DNA from: Marinococcus halophilus
Lineage (GTDB): Bacteria; Bacillota; Bacilli; Bacillales; Marinococcaceae
NCBI RefSeq assembly: GCF_002265875.1
Contig: NZ_NPFA01000004.1
Span: 147,828 to 211,827 of the forward strand
Reading direction: 5' to 3'
DNA: 64,000 nucleotides
The translations under genes and the position numbers were made by a program. Each line of letters opens with the position of its first letter. The first letter of the stretch is position 1. Positions 16,515 to 25,734 of the stretch are shown piece by piece. A model generated the notes under the pieces. It saw only the letters and a program-made list of their open reading frames with translations. It had not been told where the DNA came from and did not search any database.

Positions 16515-17557
16515 TACTGCCACCGCCTTCTTCGCTGATGAAATAGGAGCAGTGCAAACACAGGCGCCCCGGCCAGTGCCGTAATCACCCCGACAGGCAC
16601 CTCCACCGGAGCAGCAACTGTGCGTGCAATTAAATCTGCAAGCATTAAAAAAACTGCCCCGCCACCAAAGGATAATGGCAGCAGATGTTTATGGTCCGGA
16701 CCCCACAAAAGCCGGATCATATGCGGAATCACAAGTCCTACAAACCCAATGGTACCTGAAACAGCAACCGCTCCGCCTGTCAGTACTGACGCTCCGGCGA
16801 GAAGCAGCATCCTTGTCCTCGGTACATTCACCCCTACCGAGGAAGCGCTGTCCTCGCCAAACGCAAATGCATTAAGGGCGCGCGCCTGTGAAAGCAGCAG
16901 TGCTCCTGCCAGAAGGCACGGAACGATCAGCCTAAGATAATCCCATCCTCTGCGGCTCACGCTCCCAAGAAGCCACTGAATAATCTGCCGGAGTTCTTCT
17001 CCGCTGAACGCAATCAATAAAGACATAAATGCGCTGAGAAATGAGGTGATAATAATACCAGCAAGAATCATGGTCTCGGTCCGCACGGTGCGTTCCACGG
17101 AATAAACAAAAAGCAACAGAACAGCAAGCGTCAAAAAACCGCAGATAATACTCACCACCGGCAGCGTAAAGCTGCCAAGCAAAGGCAGCTGCCAGCCAAA
17201 ATACAATACGGCGACCGCTCCGAGCGAAGATCCTGAGGACACACCAAGCGTGTAAGGATCGGCAAGCGGGTTTCGAAGCAGTCCCTGAAAGACAGCCCCG
17301 GCGAGTCCCAGCGCCCCTCCTACCGCCGCCGCCAGGAGTACACGCGGCAGCCGCACCTCCTGAATAATCGCTTCAGCGCCAGCCGTTGTTTCAAGTGAAA
17401 AAGGGAGAAACGGAAATACCTGGGCTAACACCGCTTTGGTGCTTATAGAAAGAGGCACCGCTACACTCCCCATCGAAACAGCGAGAAGAAGCACCCCGGT
17501 AAATGCTCCGACCATTAGGAGATAGGTACTTGTGTAATTATTTTTCAGCCATCGCAT
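16514..17557 (-). CDS. Cobalamin/iron-chelate ABC transporter permease (FecCD/BtuC family)
   Basis: A 347-residue membrane protein with about ten helices. FecCD family signatures include AGAVFQGLLRNPLADPYTLGVSSG near residue 85 and GFVGLVIPHMIRLL near 265. It forms the channel that moves cobalamin brought by the lipoprotein encoded just upstream. It overlaps the lipoprotein gene by 20 bases and the ATPase gene by the TAATG junction. B12 specificity rests on the adenosyltransferase at the end of the operon, not on the permease itself. Confidence 0.88.
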   Translation of the reverse strand: MRWLKNNYTSTYLLMVGAFTGVLLLAVSMGSVAVPLSISTKAVLAQVFPFLPFSLETTAGAEAIIQEVRLPRVLLAAAVGGALGLAGAVFQGLLRNPLADPYTLGVSSGSSLGAVAVLYFGWQLPLLGSFTLPVVSIICGFLTLAVLLLFVYSVERTVRTETMILAGIIITSFLSAFMSLLIAFSGEELRQIIQWLLGSVSRRGWDYLRLIVPCLLAGALLLSQARALNAFAFGEDSASSVGVNVPRTRMLLLAGASVLTGGAVAVSGTIGFVGLVIPHMIRLLWGPDHKHLLPLSFGGGAVFLMLADLIARTVAAPVEVPVGVITALAGAPVFALLLFHQRRRRWQ

Positions 17558-18473
17558 CCGGATGAATTCTTTCCGCCATTTCCTCTAGCCCCTCAGTAAG
17601 ACGCGGGCCCGGACGGCTCACTTTATCGCTGCTCAATGCGTATACTTCGTCGTTTTCTACTGCAGGAACAGTCTCCCAGCCTTCTCTTGAACCAATCATC
17701 TCCAGCGGTTCTTTCTCTGTAGGGTACGTCGTTAAAATGACATCTGGAGAGGCATCAATAATTTCTTCTTCGCTCACCATCGACCAGCCTTCCAATTCGC
17801 TGGCAGCATTTTCTGCATGAACTGCCGACAGCATTTCATCAATAAACGTTCCGCTCCCCGCGGTATACAGGTCAGGAGATGCACCTACTTCCACATACAC
17901 CTCCTGGCTGGATTCTGCTTCTTCGGTCGCCTTCTTTACGTCTGATACGTCTTTTTTCATTTCACCGATGACTTCCTTGGCTTCTTCTTCCTCTCCGATA
18001 GCGGTGCCAATTAATTCGATGCTGTCGTACACAGCGTCAAATGACTGGGCGTCCGGTACGGTAATGACTGGAATACCCGCTTCCTCCACCTGGGATAGAG
18101 AATCTTCAATGCCGGAGGAAGCGTGTGCGAGCACCATATCCGGATCCATGGCAATAATCTCTTCAATATTTGGTTCAAGACCCGAACCTACGCTTTCGAT
18201 GTCTGTCACTTCCTCCGGATATGTATCCGCGTCGGTTCTTGCTTCGATTTTGTTGAGTGCTCCCAGCTCATAAACAATTTCTGTATTGCTCGGCATCAAA
18301 CTGACGATCTCGTCCGGCGCCTCGTCAAGTGTGATTGTTTCCCCGGAAGCATCCGTAACTTCAATGGCCTCTGTGTTTTCATTACTGCTGCCGTCGTTAC
18401 CGCTTTCCCCATCAGTGCTGCAGGCAGCAAGTGTCCCTGCTGCCGGTATTATCATCAGTGCTTTAATTTTCAT
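17538..18473 (-). CDS. Cobalamin-type substrate-binding lipoprotein (BtuF/YvrC-like)
   Basis: The 311-residue protein has a lipoprotein signal (MKIKALMIIPAAGTLAAC, lipidated Cys near 18). An acidic Ser/Gly/Glu spacer follows, then a type III periplasmic-binding-protein fold. Landmarks are VSLMPSNTEIVYELGA and VGSGLEPNIEEIIAMDPDMV. The start ATG at 18473 follows GGAAGGA by 9 bases; an upstream ATG at 18596 would place the signal in the middle of the chain. The start region lies 20 bases after the methyltransferase gene, leaving no room for a cobalamin riboswitch here. Confidence 0.87.
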   Translation of the reverse strand: MKIKALMIIPAAGTLAACSTDGESGNDGSSNENTEAIEVTDASGETITLDEAPDEIVSLMPSNTEIVYELGALNKIEARTDADTYPEEVTDIESVGSGLEPNIEEIIAMDPDMVLAHASSGIEDSLSQVEEAGIPVITVPDAQSFDAVYDSIELIGTAIGEEEEAKEVIGEMKKDVSDVKKATEEAESSQEVYVEVGASPDLYTAGSGTFIDEMLSAVHAENAASELEGWSMVSEEEIIDASPDVILTTYPTEKEPLEMIGSREGWETVPAVENDEVYALSSDKVSRPGPRLTEGLEEMAERIHPDAMAEK

Positions 18474-18492
18474 CCATGTTCTTCCTTCCTGC

Positions 18493-19227
18493 TTATTGTT
18501 CTGCAAGCTGGGCGATAAATATCTGCCTCGGGGAAGTTTGGAGTTGAAAAGGAGAAGCATCATAATCGCCGTAAAACGCATGAATCTGCAGGCCATGCGC
18601 TTCCATCATGCTTCGCAGCTGGCTTTCCTGATACATTTTCACTTTCTCCATATATCTTCTGGTGGACTCCCCTTCTACAATACTGATTCGCTTTACGATA
18701 AATTCATCCTGGATGCTCCGCTCCTGATAAATTTTCAGCCCATCTTTCACCGTTTCATCCCGGGGGACGATATGCTGCTTGATATACTCGGGGTTCAGGT
18801 AATCAAAAACAAACCAGCCACCCGGCTTTAATGCAGAAGCCGCCTGTTGAAATATTAATTCATTTTCTTCGTCGTCCGGGAAATAACCAAAGCTTGTAAA
18901 TAAATTAAAAGCCAGGTCGTATTCCTTCCTAATATGCACGTTGCGGATATCCCCCCGCTGGTACTGCACCGGCAGCCCGTTCGTCAGCTCAATTGCTTTT
19001 TTCAGCAGCGCCGGCGACAGATCGATGCCGGTAACATCTACACCTTTTCTTGCCAGCCAACGCGCATGGCGTCCATTGCCGCAGCATAAATCAATAGCTT
19101 TCGCACCGGGAGTGAGCGGAATTTTTTCCATCAACGCTGTCAGTTCACTGGCTGCTTTTGTTTCATCACGGTGGTCGTACACTCGCAAATAATCTTCCTG
19201 AAAGTGTTCTTCGTACCAAGCTTTCAT
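18493..19227 (-). CDS. Class I SAM-dependent methyltransferase
   Basis: A 244-residue methyltransferase of the Methyltransf_25/11 type. Motif I is AIDLCCGNGRHARWLA near residue 44, followed by VTGIDLSP. Motif IV is LAFNLFTSFGYF near 105. LKPGGWFVFDYLNP marks the later strand. Motif I has Cys-Cys-Gly-Asn rather than the common GxGxG. The substrate is unknown. It lies between resE (22 bases) and the B12 lipoprotein gene (20 bases) on the same strand, so it may share a transcript with either. Confidence 0.82.
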   Translation of the reverse strand: MKAWYEEHFQEDYLRVYDHRDETKAASELTALMEKIPLTPGAKAIDLCCGNGRHARWLARKGVDVTGIDLSPALLKKAIELTNGLPVQYQRGDIRNVHIRKEYDLAFNLFTSFGYFPDDEENELIFQQAASALKPGGWFVFDYLNPEYIKQHIVPRDETVKDGLKIYQERSIQDEFIVKRISIVEGESTRRYMEKVKMYQESQLRSMMEAHGLQIHAFYGDYDASPFQLQTSPRQIFIAQLAEQ

Positions 19228-19248
19228 GCTTAACCGCTCCTCTGGTCT

Positions 19249-20994
19249 TTACTTATTCGGCAGATCAATATAAAATGTTGTCCCTTTTTCCTGCTCACTT
19301 TCTGCTACAATGGCGCCCTGATGGGCATCGACAATATTTTTGACAATGGCAAGGCCAAGTCCGGTGCCGCCCTTACCCCGTGTTCTCGCTTTATCCGCTT
19401 TATAAAAGCGTTCAAACACATAAGGCAGATCTTCTTTCGATATACCGCTGCCTGTATCGCTGACTTCCATATGCAGTGATTCGCCGTTTACAGCCCGGAT
19501 AGTGATGACTCCCCCTGCCTCTGTATGGCGTATCGCATTATGGACCAGGTTTGTTAGAATCTGCTCTACCCGGTCAACATCAATATAGGCGTATTTTTCC
19601 GGGGCGTGCAGGTCCAGAACAAGCTGTACCTCAGATTCTTCGGCAAGTCCCTGGAATTTCCGCTCCACCCGCTGAAAGAAGGAGGTAACCTCTTCCTCTT
19701 CTTTTTCAAGCTTCAGGTACCCGGCCTCCATCCGGGCAAGGTCAAGCAGTTCATTCACCAGGCGCCCCATCCGCAGCGATTCATCATAAATGATGCGCCC
19801 AATCTCTTTCTTCTCTTCCTCTGACGCTGCGATATCATCTACAATTGCTTCACTGTAGCCCTGGAGCATGCTGATGGGTGTCCTCAGCTCGTGGGAGACA
19901 TTGGCAATAAAGTCCTTGCGCAGCTTATCGTGCCGGCGTTCTTCTGTCATGTCCCTGACTACAGCTACTGCCCCGCGCACATCCTCGTTTCCGTAAAGCG
20001 GGGTGACAAGCACGGCAAAACTCCGGCCCTGCACCTCGAACTCATCAAGCTGCTCCATTTCTGTCTCTACCGCTTTTTCAAACAGACTCGTCAGTTCGAC
20101 TGGAATGGCACGAGCTTCCTGCTTCTCTTCGAGCCGATTTAAACGAATGAAATAGTCCGCCGGAGGATTGGTTAATACCATAGTTCCTCCCCGGTCAAAC
20201 GTGATTACGCCATCAGCCATACTGTGCAAAATGCGGCTGAGCTGCTCTTTCTCCTGATTCAAGGCTGTCAGATTCTGCGACAGCTCCCGGCGCATCCGGT
20301 TAAAGGCGTTACCGAGCTGCCCGATTTCATCGTTGCTGACTACAGGAACCTTGGATTCAAAGTCTCCCTTGAGCACATTGAGAGCGAGCTCCCTCATTTT
20401 CCGAAGCGGGGCTGTGATACGTGTGCTCAGAAAAAACGCAAAAACGGTCGTTAAAATAATAGCAATGCCGGCCGAAAGCAGGATAATCTGCTTTGTTTCC
20501 CCCGTCGTTTCTTCAATAACCGAGAGCGACTGATACACATACACTTCGCCCTCCCGGCCATCGCTTGTCGTAAACGGCTCACCCACAACAAAAATTTCGT
20601 CTTCGCCGCTGTCGGTGGAAAAGGTGTCGTGAACCGTCACCTGCTCCCTTGCTCCAGAGACACTGCCAAGCTCACTGCTATCCTGAATATCCGAAGCCGC
20701 CAGCCCTTCTCCTTCTCCTGAGCCGTACCAGAGATTATCATCGATAAATACCATCACTTCGGAATTATATGTGCCGGCAATTTGATCAATGACTGGCTGC
20801 GAACTTTCCGGGGAATTCTCTTCCTGCAGCGATGTAGCAATAATCTCAGCATTGTTGGTTAACTGGGTTTCCGCTTCCGAAATATTAAACTGTTCGAAAA
20901 ACTGAAGCAGCAGGATGGTAAGAATTAGCAGCACCACTGTTAAGAGTCCCAGTATCGTCAGCCAAAGTTTTCCGACGACGCTGCGCCAGATCAT
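19249..20994 (-). CDS. resE: Sensor histidine kinase ResE
   Basis: The 581-residue kinase has two membrane helices (about 10-32 and 170-190) around an extracellular sensor loop. A HAMP linker and a PAS domain (about 250-350) follow. HisKA has the phospho-accepting His368 in VSHELRTP, and an HATPase domain carries DTGSGIS and GKGGTGLGLA. It partners ResD, whose gene overlaps by 4 bases. In B. subtilis ResDE controls respiration, cytochrome maturation and anaerobic genes. The resABC genes that precede resD there are absent here, so the regulon may differ. Confidence 0.9.
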   Translation of the reverse strand: MIWRSVVGKLWLTILGLLTVVLLILTILLLQFFEQFNISEAETQLTNNAEIIATSLQEENSPESSQPVIDQIAGTYNSEVMVFIDDNLWYGSGEGEGLAASDIQDSSELGSVSGAREQVTVHDTFSTDSGEDEIFVVGEPFTTSDGREGEVYVYQSLSVIEETTGETKQIILLSAGIAIILTTVFAFFLSTRITAPLRKMRELALNVLKGDFESKVPVVSNDEIGQLGNAFNRMRRELSQNLTALNQEKEQLSRILHSMADGVITFDRGGTMVLTNPPADYFIRLNRLEEKQEARAIPVELTSLFEKAVETEMEQLDEFEVQGRSFAVLVTPLYGNEDVRGAVAVVRDMTEERRHDKLRKDFIANVSHELRTPISMLQGYSEAIVDDIAASEEEKKEIGRIIYDESLRMGRLVNELLDLARMEAGYLKLEKEEEEVTSFFQRVERKFQGLAEESEVQLVLDLHAPEKYAYIDVDRVEQILTNLVHNAIRHTEAGGVITIRAVNGESLHMEVSDTGSGISKEDLPYVFERFYKADKARTRGKGGTGLGLAIVKNIVDAHQGAIVAESEQEKGTTFYIDLPNK

Positions 20995-21710
20995 TGCTTC
21001 TGTTCCACCTCGAACTTATATCCAACGCCCCAGACCGTCGCGATCATGTCTGCGGCATCTTCAGAAACCTTATTCAGTTTTTCACGCAGACGCTTCACAT
21101 GGGTGTCCACCGTTCGAAGGTCTCCAAAGAAATCATATTTCCATACGTCTTTCAGAAGCTGCTCCCGCGAAAATACTTTGTCCGGAGATTGGGCCAGGTA
21201 CAGCAACAGCTCATATTCCTTCGGTGTGAGGCCGATAATTTTATTATCCACTGTTACCCGGTGGGCATCATTATCAATAGTTAAATGCGGGAAAACCAGC
21301 ACTTCATTGGCAGAAGCTTCCGGCTTCATATATTTGGTGGAAGAAGAGCGCCGCAGCAGTGCTTTTACACGCAGCGTCACTTCACGCGGACTGAATGGCT
21401 TAACGATATAATCGTCTGCCCCTACTTCAAACCCCTGCACCCGGTTGGACTCTTCTCCTTTAGCCGTCAACATAATCACCGGGGTCGCTTTCGTTTCGCG
21501 CAGCTGTTCACATACTTCCTCGCCGTCCATGCCAGGAAGCATTAAATCGAGCAGGATGACGTCGTAGTCCTTTTCCAAAGCCATCGCGAGGGCATCTTCC
21601 CCGTTTTCCGCTTCTTCGATCACAAAGTCTTCGCGTTCCAAGTACATTCGGATGAGCCGTCGGATCCTCGCTTCATCGTCTACGACTAGTATTGTTGTCT
21701 GCTGATCCAT
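20991..21710 (-). CDS. resD: Response regulator ResD
   Basis: An OmpR/PhoB-type regulator of 239 residues. The receiver has the acidic pair Asp11-Asp12, the phosphorylation site Asp55 in ILLDLMLPG, and the switch Lys in MLTAKG. The winged-helix DNA-binding domain ends with LRTVDTHVKRLREKL and VWGVGYKFE. The start at 21710 has AGGAGAGG at 6 bases; an in-frame upstream codon at 21731 precedes the ribosome site. It overlaps resE by ATGA. Confidence 0.92.
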   Translation of the reverse strand: MDQQTTILVVDDEARIRRLIRMYLEREDFVIEEAENGEDALAMALEKDYDVILLDLMLPGMDGEEVCEQLRETKATPVIMLTAKGEESNRVQGFEVGADDYIVKPFSPREVTLRVKALLRRSSSTKYMKPEASANEVLVFPHLTIDNDAHRVTVDNKIIGLTPKEYELLLYLAQSPDKVFSREQLLKDVWKYDFFGDLRTVDTHVKRLREKLNKVSEDAADMIATVWGVGYKFEVEQKQ

Positions 21711-21802
21711 GAAATCCTCTCCTGTCTGCAAAGCTTATACATTCATTTTACCTACCGCCAGGTCAAGATTCCAAGCGGCAGAACTGAAACATTAATGAAC
21801 TT

Positions 21803-22516
21803 TTAGGCCAGGTCTTTGAGCTGTTTGACTTCTTTTGGCTTCAGCGGGCGTGTCTCTCCCGGGTTCATTCCGAGCAGATCTAGCATGCCATAGCGTTCGC
21901 GCTTCAGTTTTTCTACCGGATGACCGATTTTTTCAAACATACGGCGAATCTGATGATTTCTTCCTTCATGAATAACAATTTCAATAATCGAGCTGTTGCC
22001 TTTTTTATTAGCCGACTTAACATTTACTTTCGCCGGAGCCGTTTTTACCCCATCAAGCTCAACGCCATGGCGAAGCAGCTGCAGCTTTTCTGCTGACGGC
22101 TTCCCGGTCACTTTCGCAATATACGTCTTTTTCACGTTACTTTTTGGGTGCATCATTTTATTGGCAAATTCACCGTCGTTGGTTAAAAGCAGCAGACCGG
22201 ATGTATCATAATCCAGCCGGCCGACGGGAAAAATACGTGCTTTCACTTCCGGAAAGAAGTCGGTAACCACTTTGCGGTTTTTATCATCTGCTACTGCCGA
22301 TATCACCTGCTTCGGCTTGTACAGCAAATAATACACTGGTTCCTCCTTCGTAAGAGGAATGCCGTCCACCTCCACTTGGTCATTCATACCAACTTTACTG
22401 CCGAGCTCTTTAACTGTTTTGCCGTTCACTTTCACCCGGCCATCGGTAATATAATCTTCTGCTTTTCTTCTTGAAGTGATGCCAGCCTGGGCAATCACTT
22501 TTTGTAGTCTTTCCAT
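21803..22516 (-). CDS. rluB: 23S rRNA pseudouridine synthase RluB
   Basis: A 237-residue RsuA/RluB-type pseudouridine synthase. An S4 RNA-binding domain covers residues 1-60 (LQKVIAQAGITSRRKAED). The catalytic Asp lies in GRLDYDTSGLLLLTNDG near residue 102. NHQIRRMFEKIGHPVEKLKR is the family's second motif. It modifies helix 93 of 23S rRNA in B. subtilis. Its usual neighbours spmA, spmB and dacB are missing; a coiled-coil protein gene starts divergently 80 bases away. Confidence 0.92.
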   Translation of the reverse strand: MERLQKVIAQAGITSRRKAEDYITDGRVKVNGKTVKELGSKVGMNDQVEVDGIPLTKEEPVYYLLYKPKQVISAVADDKNRKVVTDFFPEVKARIFPVGRLDYDTSGLLLLTNDGEFANKMMHPKSNVKKTYIAKVTGKPSAEKLQLLRHGVELDGVKTAPAKVNVKSANKKGNSSIIEIVIHEGRNHQIRRMFEKIGHPVEKLKRERYGMLDLLGMNPGETRPLKPKEVKQLKDLA

Positions 22517-22596
22517 AAATGGGCCTCCTAGAGTTTCTTCTGCTTATTTTATTTTCTTCCTGCTTCCGCTACAATACGGAGAAAGGAGCGTTCCAC

Positions 22597-23124
22597 ATGA
22601 CATTTCATTTTTTGATTCTTTATACAGCTTTGCTGCTTCTTGCCGGAACAGCTGTCGGCACCACTGCCCGTATTCGCCGCACAGGCAGGCGGCTCAGAGA
22701 GATAGAGCAGCGGGTAAGCCGTCTCGAAACTGAAGCGGAATCCGCCCGGTCACAGGCCTATACTGCCTCCGTCGAGCAAGAGATCTACATCCAGTTTATG
22801 ACGGTGAAAGACGCCTTGTTTCAACAGCTTAAATCTCCTCACCCCCGGGCTCTCCGAGAATCCGAACACGCGATACGGCTTTCAGGGGAACAGCTGAATA
22901 TCGCTTTTTCTCCCAGCGAAGCGGAGAACCTGCGGCAGTTTTTTCAGCACTACCATCTGTATCTCAATACATACTGGAAGACGGGCGGGAATGGGTGGAA
23001 AACCGTGTTTGTATCAAACGTACAAAACGGCGCTGACAGTTGGGAAACTGTCCACGCCGCCACGAAGTCGCTGTACCAGGAAGCAGAGCGCTTATCAGCG
23101 CTGTTTACTTATTCTTCATCTTGA
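22597..23124 (+). CDS. Membrane-anchored coiled-coil protein, unknown function
   Basis: A 175-residue protein with one N-terminal membrane helix (about 4-24), followed by a charged heptad-like stretch (about 28-60) and a soluble C-terminal domain rich in aromatic residues. I do not recognise the family. The ATG at 22597 follows AAAGGAG by 9 bases; the longer frame from 22519 has no ribosome site. It is on the opposite strand from scpB and overlaps its 3' end by 16 bases. It takes the place of spmAB/dacB in the B. subtilis order. Confidence 0.7.
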   Translation: MTFHFLILYTALLLLAGTAVGTTARIRRTGRRLREIEQRVSRLETEAESARSQAYTASVEQEIYIQFMTVKDALFQQLKSPHPRALRESEHAIRLSGEQLNIAFSPSEAENLRQFFQHYHLYLNTYWKTGGNGWKTVFVSNVQNGADSWETVHAATKSLYQEAERLSALFTYSSS

Positions 23125-23681
23125 TACAGCTCCCGGAAAAACAAATCCGCCTGTTCTACTTGCTCTTCCTCTCCAAGCGGCGGCAGTTCCTCCAGGGTTT
23201 CGAGCCCAAAATACTCTAAAAAGCGGATGGTCGTTATAAAAGACATGGGCCTTCCCGGCTTCTGTGTCCGTTCAAATTCTTTTACGAGCCCTTTGGTCAG
23301 CAGAGTCTGCAGCGCCCGGTCCGACTTCACTCCGCGCACCTGATCGATATCTGCCCGCAGCACCGGCTGATTGTAAGCAATAATCGCAAGTGTCTCGAGC
23401 GCCGCCTGACTGAGCGTCTGCCGGTTCTGCTGCTCACTGAACTGCTCAATCGCTCCGGCCGCTTCCGGCACCGTTGCAAAGAAAAACGTATTCTCTGCCT
23501 GAGTGATCTGCAGGCCGCCTTCCCGCTCTGCCCAATCTTCCTTTAAGGAGGTTAAGTATTCAAAGGCGGCCTCCGTTTCTATGCCCAGTGCTCCGGCGGC
23601 CTGTTTGGCTTGCAAACCCTCATCTCCACTAATATAAAGCAAGGCTTCGAGTGTGCCCTCAATCGTTCTTTCCCGTTTCAT
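23109..23681 (-). CDS. scpB: Segregation and condensation protein B
   Basis: The 190-residue protein has the two winged-helix domains of ScpB (about 5-80 and 90-165); ETLAIIAYNQPVLRADIDQVRGV is the conserved core. ScpB dimers join ScpA and SMC into the condensin that shapes the nucleoid and drives origin segregation. The ATG overlaps the scpA stop (ATGA), so the pair is made in a fixed ratio. The acidic C-terminal tail (GEEEQVEQADLF) is usual. Confidence 0.94.
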   Translation of the reverse strand: MKRERTIEGTLEALLYISGDEGLQAKQAAGALGIETEAAFEYLTSLKEDWAEREGGLQITQAENTFFFATVPEAAGAIEQFSEQQNRQTLSQAALETLAIIAYNQPVLRADIDQVRGVKSDRALQTLLTKGLVKEFERTQKPGRPMSFITTIRFLEYFGLETLEELPPLGEEEQVEQADLFFRELYQDEE

Positions 23682-24418
23682 GCCTTCACCTTTTCTGCCT
23701 GTTGAATCGTTATATCATCAAAGTTATTCGCCTGCTCGCAGCGAATCTGTTTTTGTTTCATCAGCTCAAGCAGAGCGAGAAAAGTTACGACCATCTGAGG
23801 CCTGGTTCTCGTTTCTGCGAACAGCTGGTAAAATGAACAGCCTTCAAGTCGTTCGAGTTCTTCCATTACTTCCGTCATTCGCTCTTCTACCGAGTACTCA
23901 TCTGCCCGGACGGTGGCCTGGGGCGGGTGGGCATTTTTCGCCCGTTCTTTCATTTTCTGGAATGCTGCAACCATGTCGTATACCGTCAGCCCATCTGGAA
24001 GACCTTCATCCCTTGCATCATCGGTGCTCCATTCACTGAGTGGCTTTTTGTACACCTGCTGCTGTTCCTGCTCCCGGTGCTGCAGTTTTCCGGCTGCTTC
24101 TTTGTAGCGCTTGTATTCTTCAAGCTGCTCAATCAGCTGTTCTTTTGGATCTTCTTCCTCCATCCAGGTATCCTCGTCCACTGTCACAGGCAGTAAGGTC
24201 TGGCTTTTGATCTGCAGAAGCGTTGCGGCCATTACGAGATATTCTCCCGCTACGTCAAGCTCGAGCTCCTGCATAGTGCGCACGTACTGCAAATACTGAT
24301 CCGTAATTGCAGCCAGCGGAATATCCTGGATATCCATCTCCGCCTGCTGGACAAAATGGAGCAGCACATCGAGCGGACCTTCAAATTGATCAATTTTTAC
24401 TTTATACTGCTCGGACAT
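23678..24418 (-). CDS. scpA: Segregation and condensation protein A (kleisin)
   Basis: The 246-residue kleisin begins YKVKIDQFEGPLDVLLHFVQ, the SMC-neck-binding helix, and ends with a winged-helix that binds the other SMC head (TFLALLELMKQKQI near 215). A charged coil of about 85-150 lies between and is where ScpB docks. The ATG at 24418 has GAAGG at 9 bases, better than the ATG at 24427. The order ypuF-scpA-scpB is as in B. subtilis. Confidence 0.94.
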   Translation of the reverse strand: MSEQYKVKIDQFEGPLDVLLHFVQQAEMDIQDIPLAAITDQYLQYVRTMQELELDVAGEYLVMAATLLQIKSQTLLPVTVDEDTWMEEEDPKEQLIEQLEEYKRYKEAAGKLQHREQEQQQVYKKPLSEWSTDDARDEGLPDGLTVYDMVAAFQKMKERAKNAHPPQATVRADEYSVEERMTEVMEELERLEGCSFYQLFAETRTRPQMVVTFLALLELMKQKQIRCEQANNFDDITIQQAEKVKA

Positions 24419-24552
24419 AGTTCTCATCCTTCATCACTTGTTGAGTGCTGTTGCAAGTATATCATATCCGCTGTAAGCAGAGCATGCGTTTTCCCCGCCT
24501 GTTTTTGATACAATCAGTTTCATCAATAATTTTTAAAAGGAGAAATTACTGT

Positions 24553-25083
24553 ATGTATCCGGACGCCTACATTCTATTTCTTGTCGAATTTCACAGCACC
24601 CGCGACTACTTTGAATGCCACGAAATACTCGAAGACCACTGGAAAGAAACCCCTTCCGGAAAACGCGATCCTGTATGGCCCGGCCTGATCCAGATCGCTG
24701 TCGGCCTGTATCACGAGCGGAGAGGAAATCTTACCGGCGCTTCAAAGTGTCTTCGGAACGCCTTCTCGATTCTCGAACCACTGCCTCTCCGGTTGCAGGA
24801 ACTCGGGCTTGATGCTGAAAGACTGGCGCTTCGTATCCAGAAGCAGCTCGACCACCTCGGAGAGCCGTACCAGGACATGAATCTGCCAATTATGGATTCC
24901 GGGCTAGAAGCCCAGTGCCAGCATTTGTGTGAAAAGAAAAATATGCGGTGGCTTCAGGCATCGCCGCTTGAAGATACGGACCTTGTACACAAACACGTGC
25001 TTCGGGACCGTTCGGATATCGTTCATGAACGCGACAAACAGCTCCGTATCCGGGCCAAGCAGCGCCGGAGCCGTCACCCATGA
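24553..25083 (+). CDS. DUF309 domain protein (YpuF-like)
   Basis: A 176-residue protein of the DUF309 family (YpuF at the same place in B. subtilis). The helical pair HSTRDYFECHEILEDHW and PVWPGLIQIAVGLYHERRGN near the N-terminus is the family signature. The role is unknown, and such proteins are mostly helical and cytoplasmic. The ATG at 24553 follows AAAGGAG; the earlier ATG at 24445 lies in the scpA promoter region. It faces opposite to scpA and rib genes. Confidence 0.83.
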   Translation: MYPDAYILFLVEFHSTRDYFECHEILEDHWKETPSGKRDPVWPGLIQIAVGLYHERRGNLTGASKCLRNAFSILEPLPLRLQELGLDAERLALRIQKQLDHLGEPYQDMNLPIMDSGLEAQCQHLCEKKNMRWLQASPLEDTDLVHKHVLRDRSDIVHERDKQLRIRAKQRRSRHP

Positions 25084-25103
25084 TTCTCCCCTCTGTACCT
25101 TTC

Positions 25104-25134
25104 CATAAAAAAACCCGCCGTTTACCGGCGGGTA
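25104..25134 (-). terminator. Terminator after ribT
   Basis: ACCCGCCG / CGGCGGGT stem with a four-base TAAA-type loop, followed by T7 on the minus strand. Confidence 0.85.
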
Positions 25135-25137
25135 ATA

Positions 25138-25515
25138 TTAGTTCACTTCATTTTCAAGAATATCTTTTTGGTGTTCATCACATACCTGCAGGAACTGGAC
25201 TGTTTCTTTACTGGCACTCAGGTCCTGATCGAGCCGCCCCCGGACAGCCTGTACCATTTTTTTGCCAATTCCTTCATCCCGATAGGATGGATTTACGCAC
25301 ACATGGCGAAGCTCTGCTGTGCCGTTTTCGGTATAGCGCAGACCGACGACGCCGACAATGTCATCTTCTTCTTTCCACATAAACAGCTGCCAGTCATCCA
25401 TTTCTTCATACTGCTGGACTGTTTCCTGAAGCTTTTTCACATCTTTTTCTTCCGGCATGTACGAAAGAAGCCCCATCGCTATCTTTTTATAGGATTGTTT
25501 ATACTTAATCAACAT
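25138..25515 (-). CDS. ribT: GNAT family N-acetyltransferase RibT
   Basis: The 125-residue protein matches RibT, the last gene of the Bacillus riboflavin locus: MLIKYKQSYKKIAMGLLSYMP at the N-terminus and LRHVCVNPSYRDEGIGKKM (acetyl-CoA loop) near residue 70. Its substrate is unknown. The ATG at 25515 follows GAGGG by 10 bases; a TTG two codons earlier is less likely. A hairpin separates it from ribH by about 190 bases, so it may be read through or have its own promoter. Confidence 0.87.
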   Translation of the reverse strand: MLIKYKQSYKKIAMGLLSYMPEEKDVKKLQETVQQYEEMDDWQLFMWKEEDDIVGVVGLRYTENGTAELRHVCVNPSYRDEGIGKKMVQAVRGRLDQDLSASKETVQFLQVCDEHQKDILENEVN

Positions 25516-25697
25516 AGCCAATTATCCCTCTTTGTGATCAGAATTTCAGACAAATTTGTCTTCATTTCCATAATTTACGCAAACCGGTATCTAAATTCAC
25601 CATTGACCATACACGCTTTTGGGCAGAAATGCAAGAGGAATATAGGTATTTATAACTGAAAGCCGCTCATCCCTGCTCATGCGCATGTACTCAATCA

Positions 25698-25733
25698 CAA
25701 AAGAATCACACGGCTTTAAACCGTGTGATTCAT
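25698..25733 (-). terminator. Terminator after ribH
   Basis: ATCACACGG / CCGTGTGAT, a perfect 9-bp stem with a 7-base loop, followed by TCTTTTG on the minus strand. Confidence 0.75.
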
Positions 25734-25734
25734 T

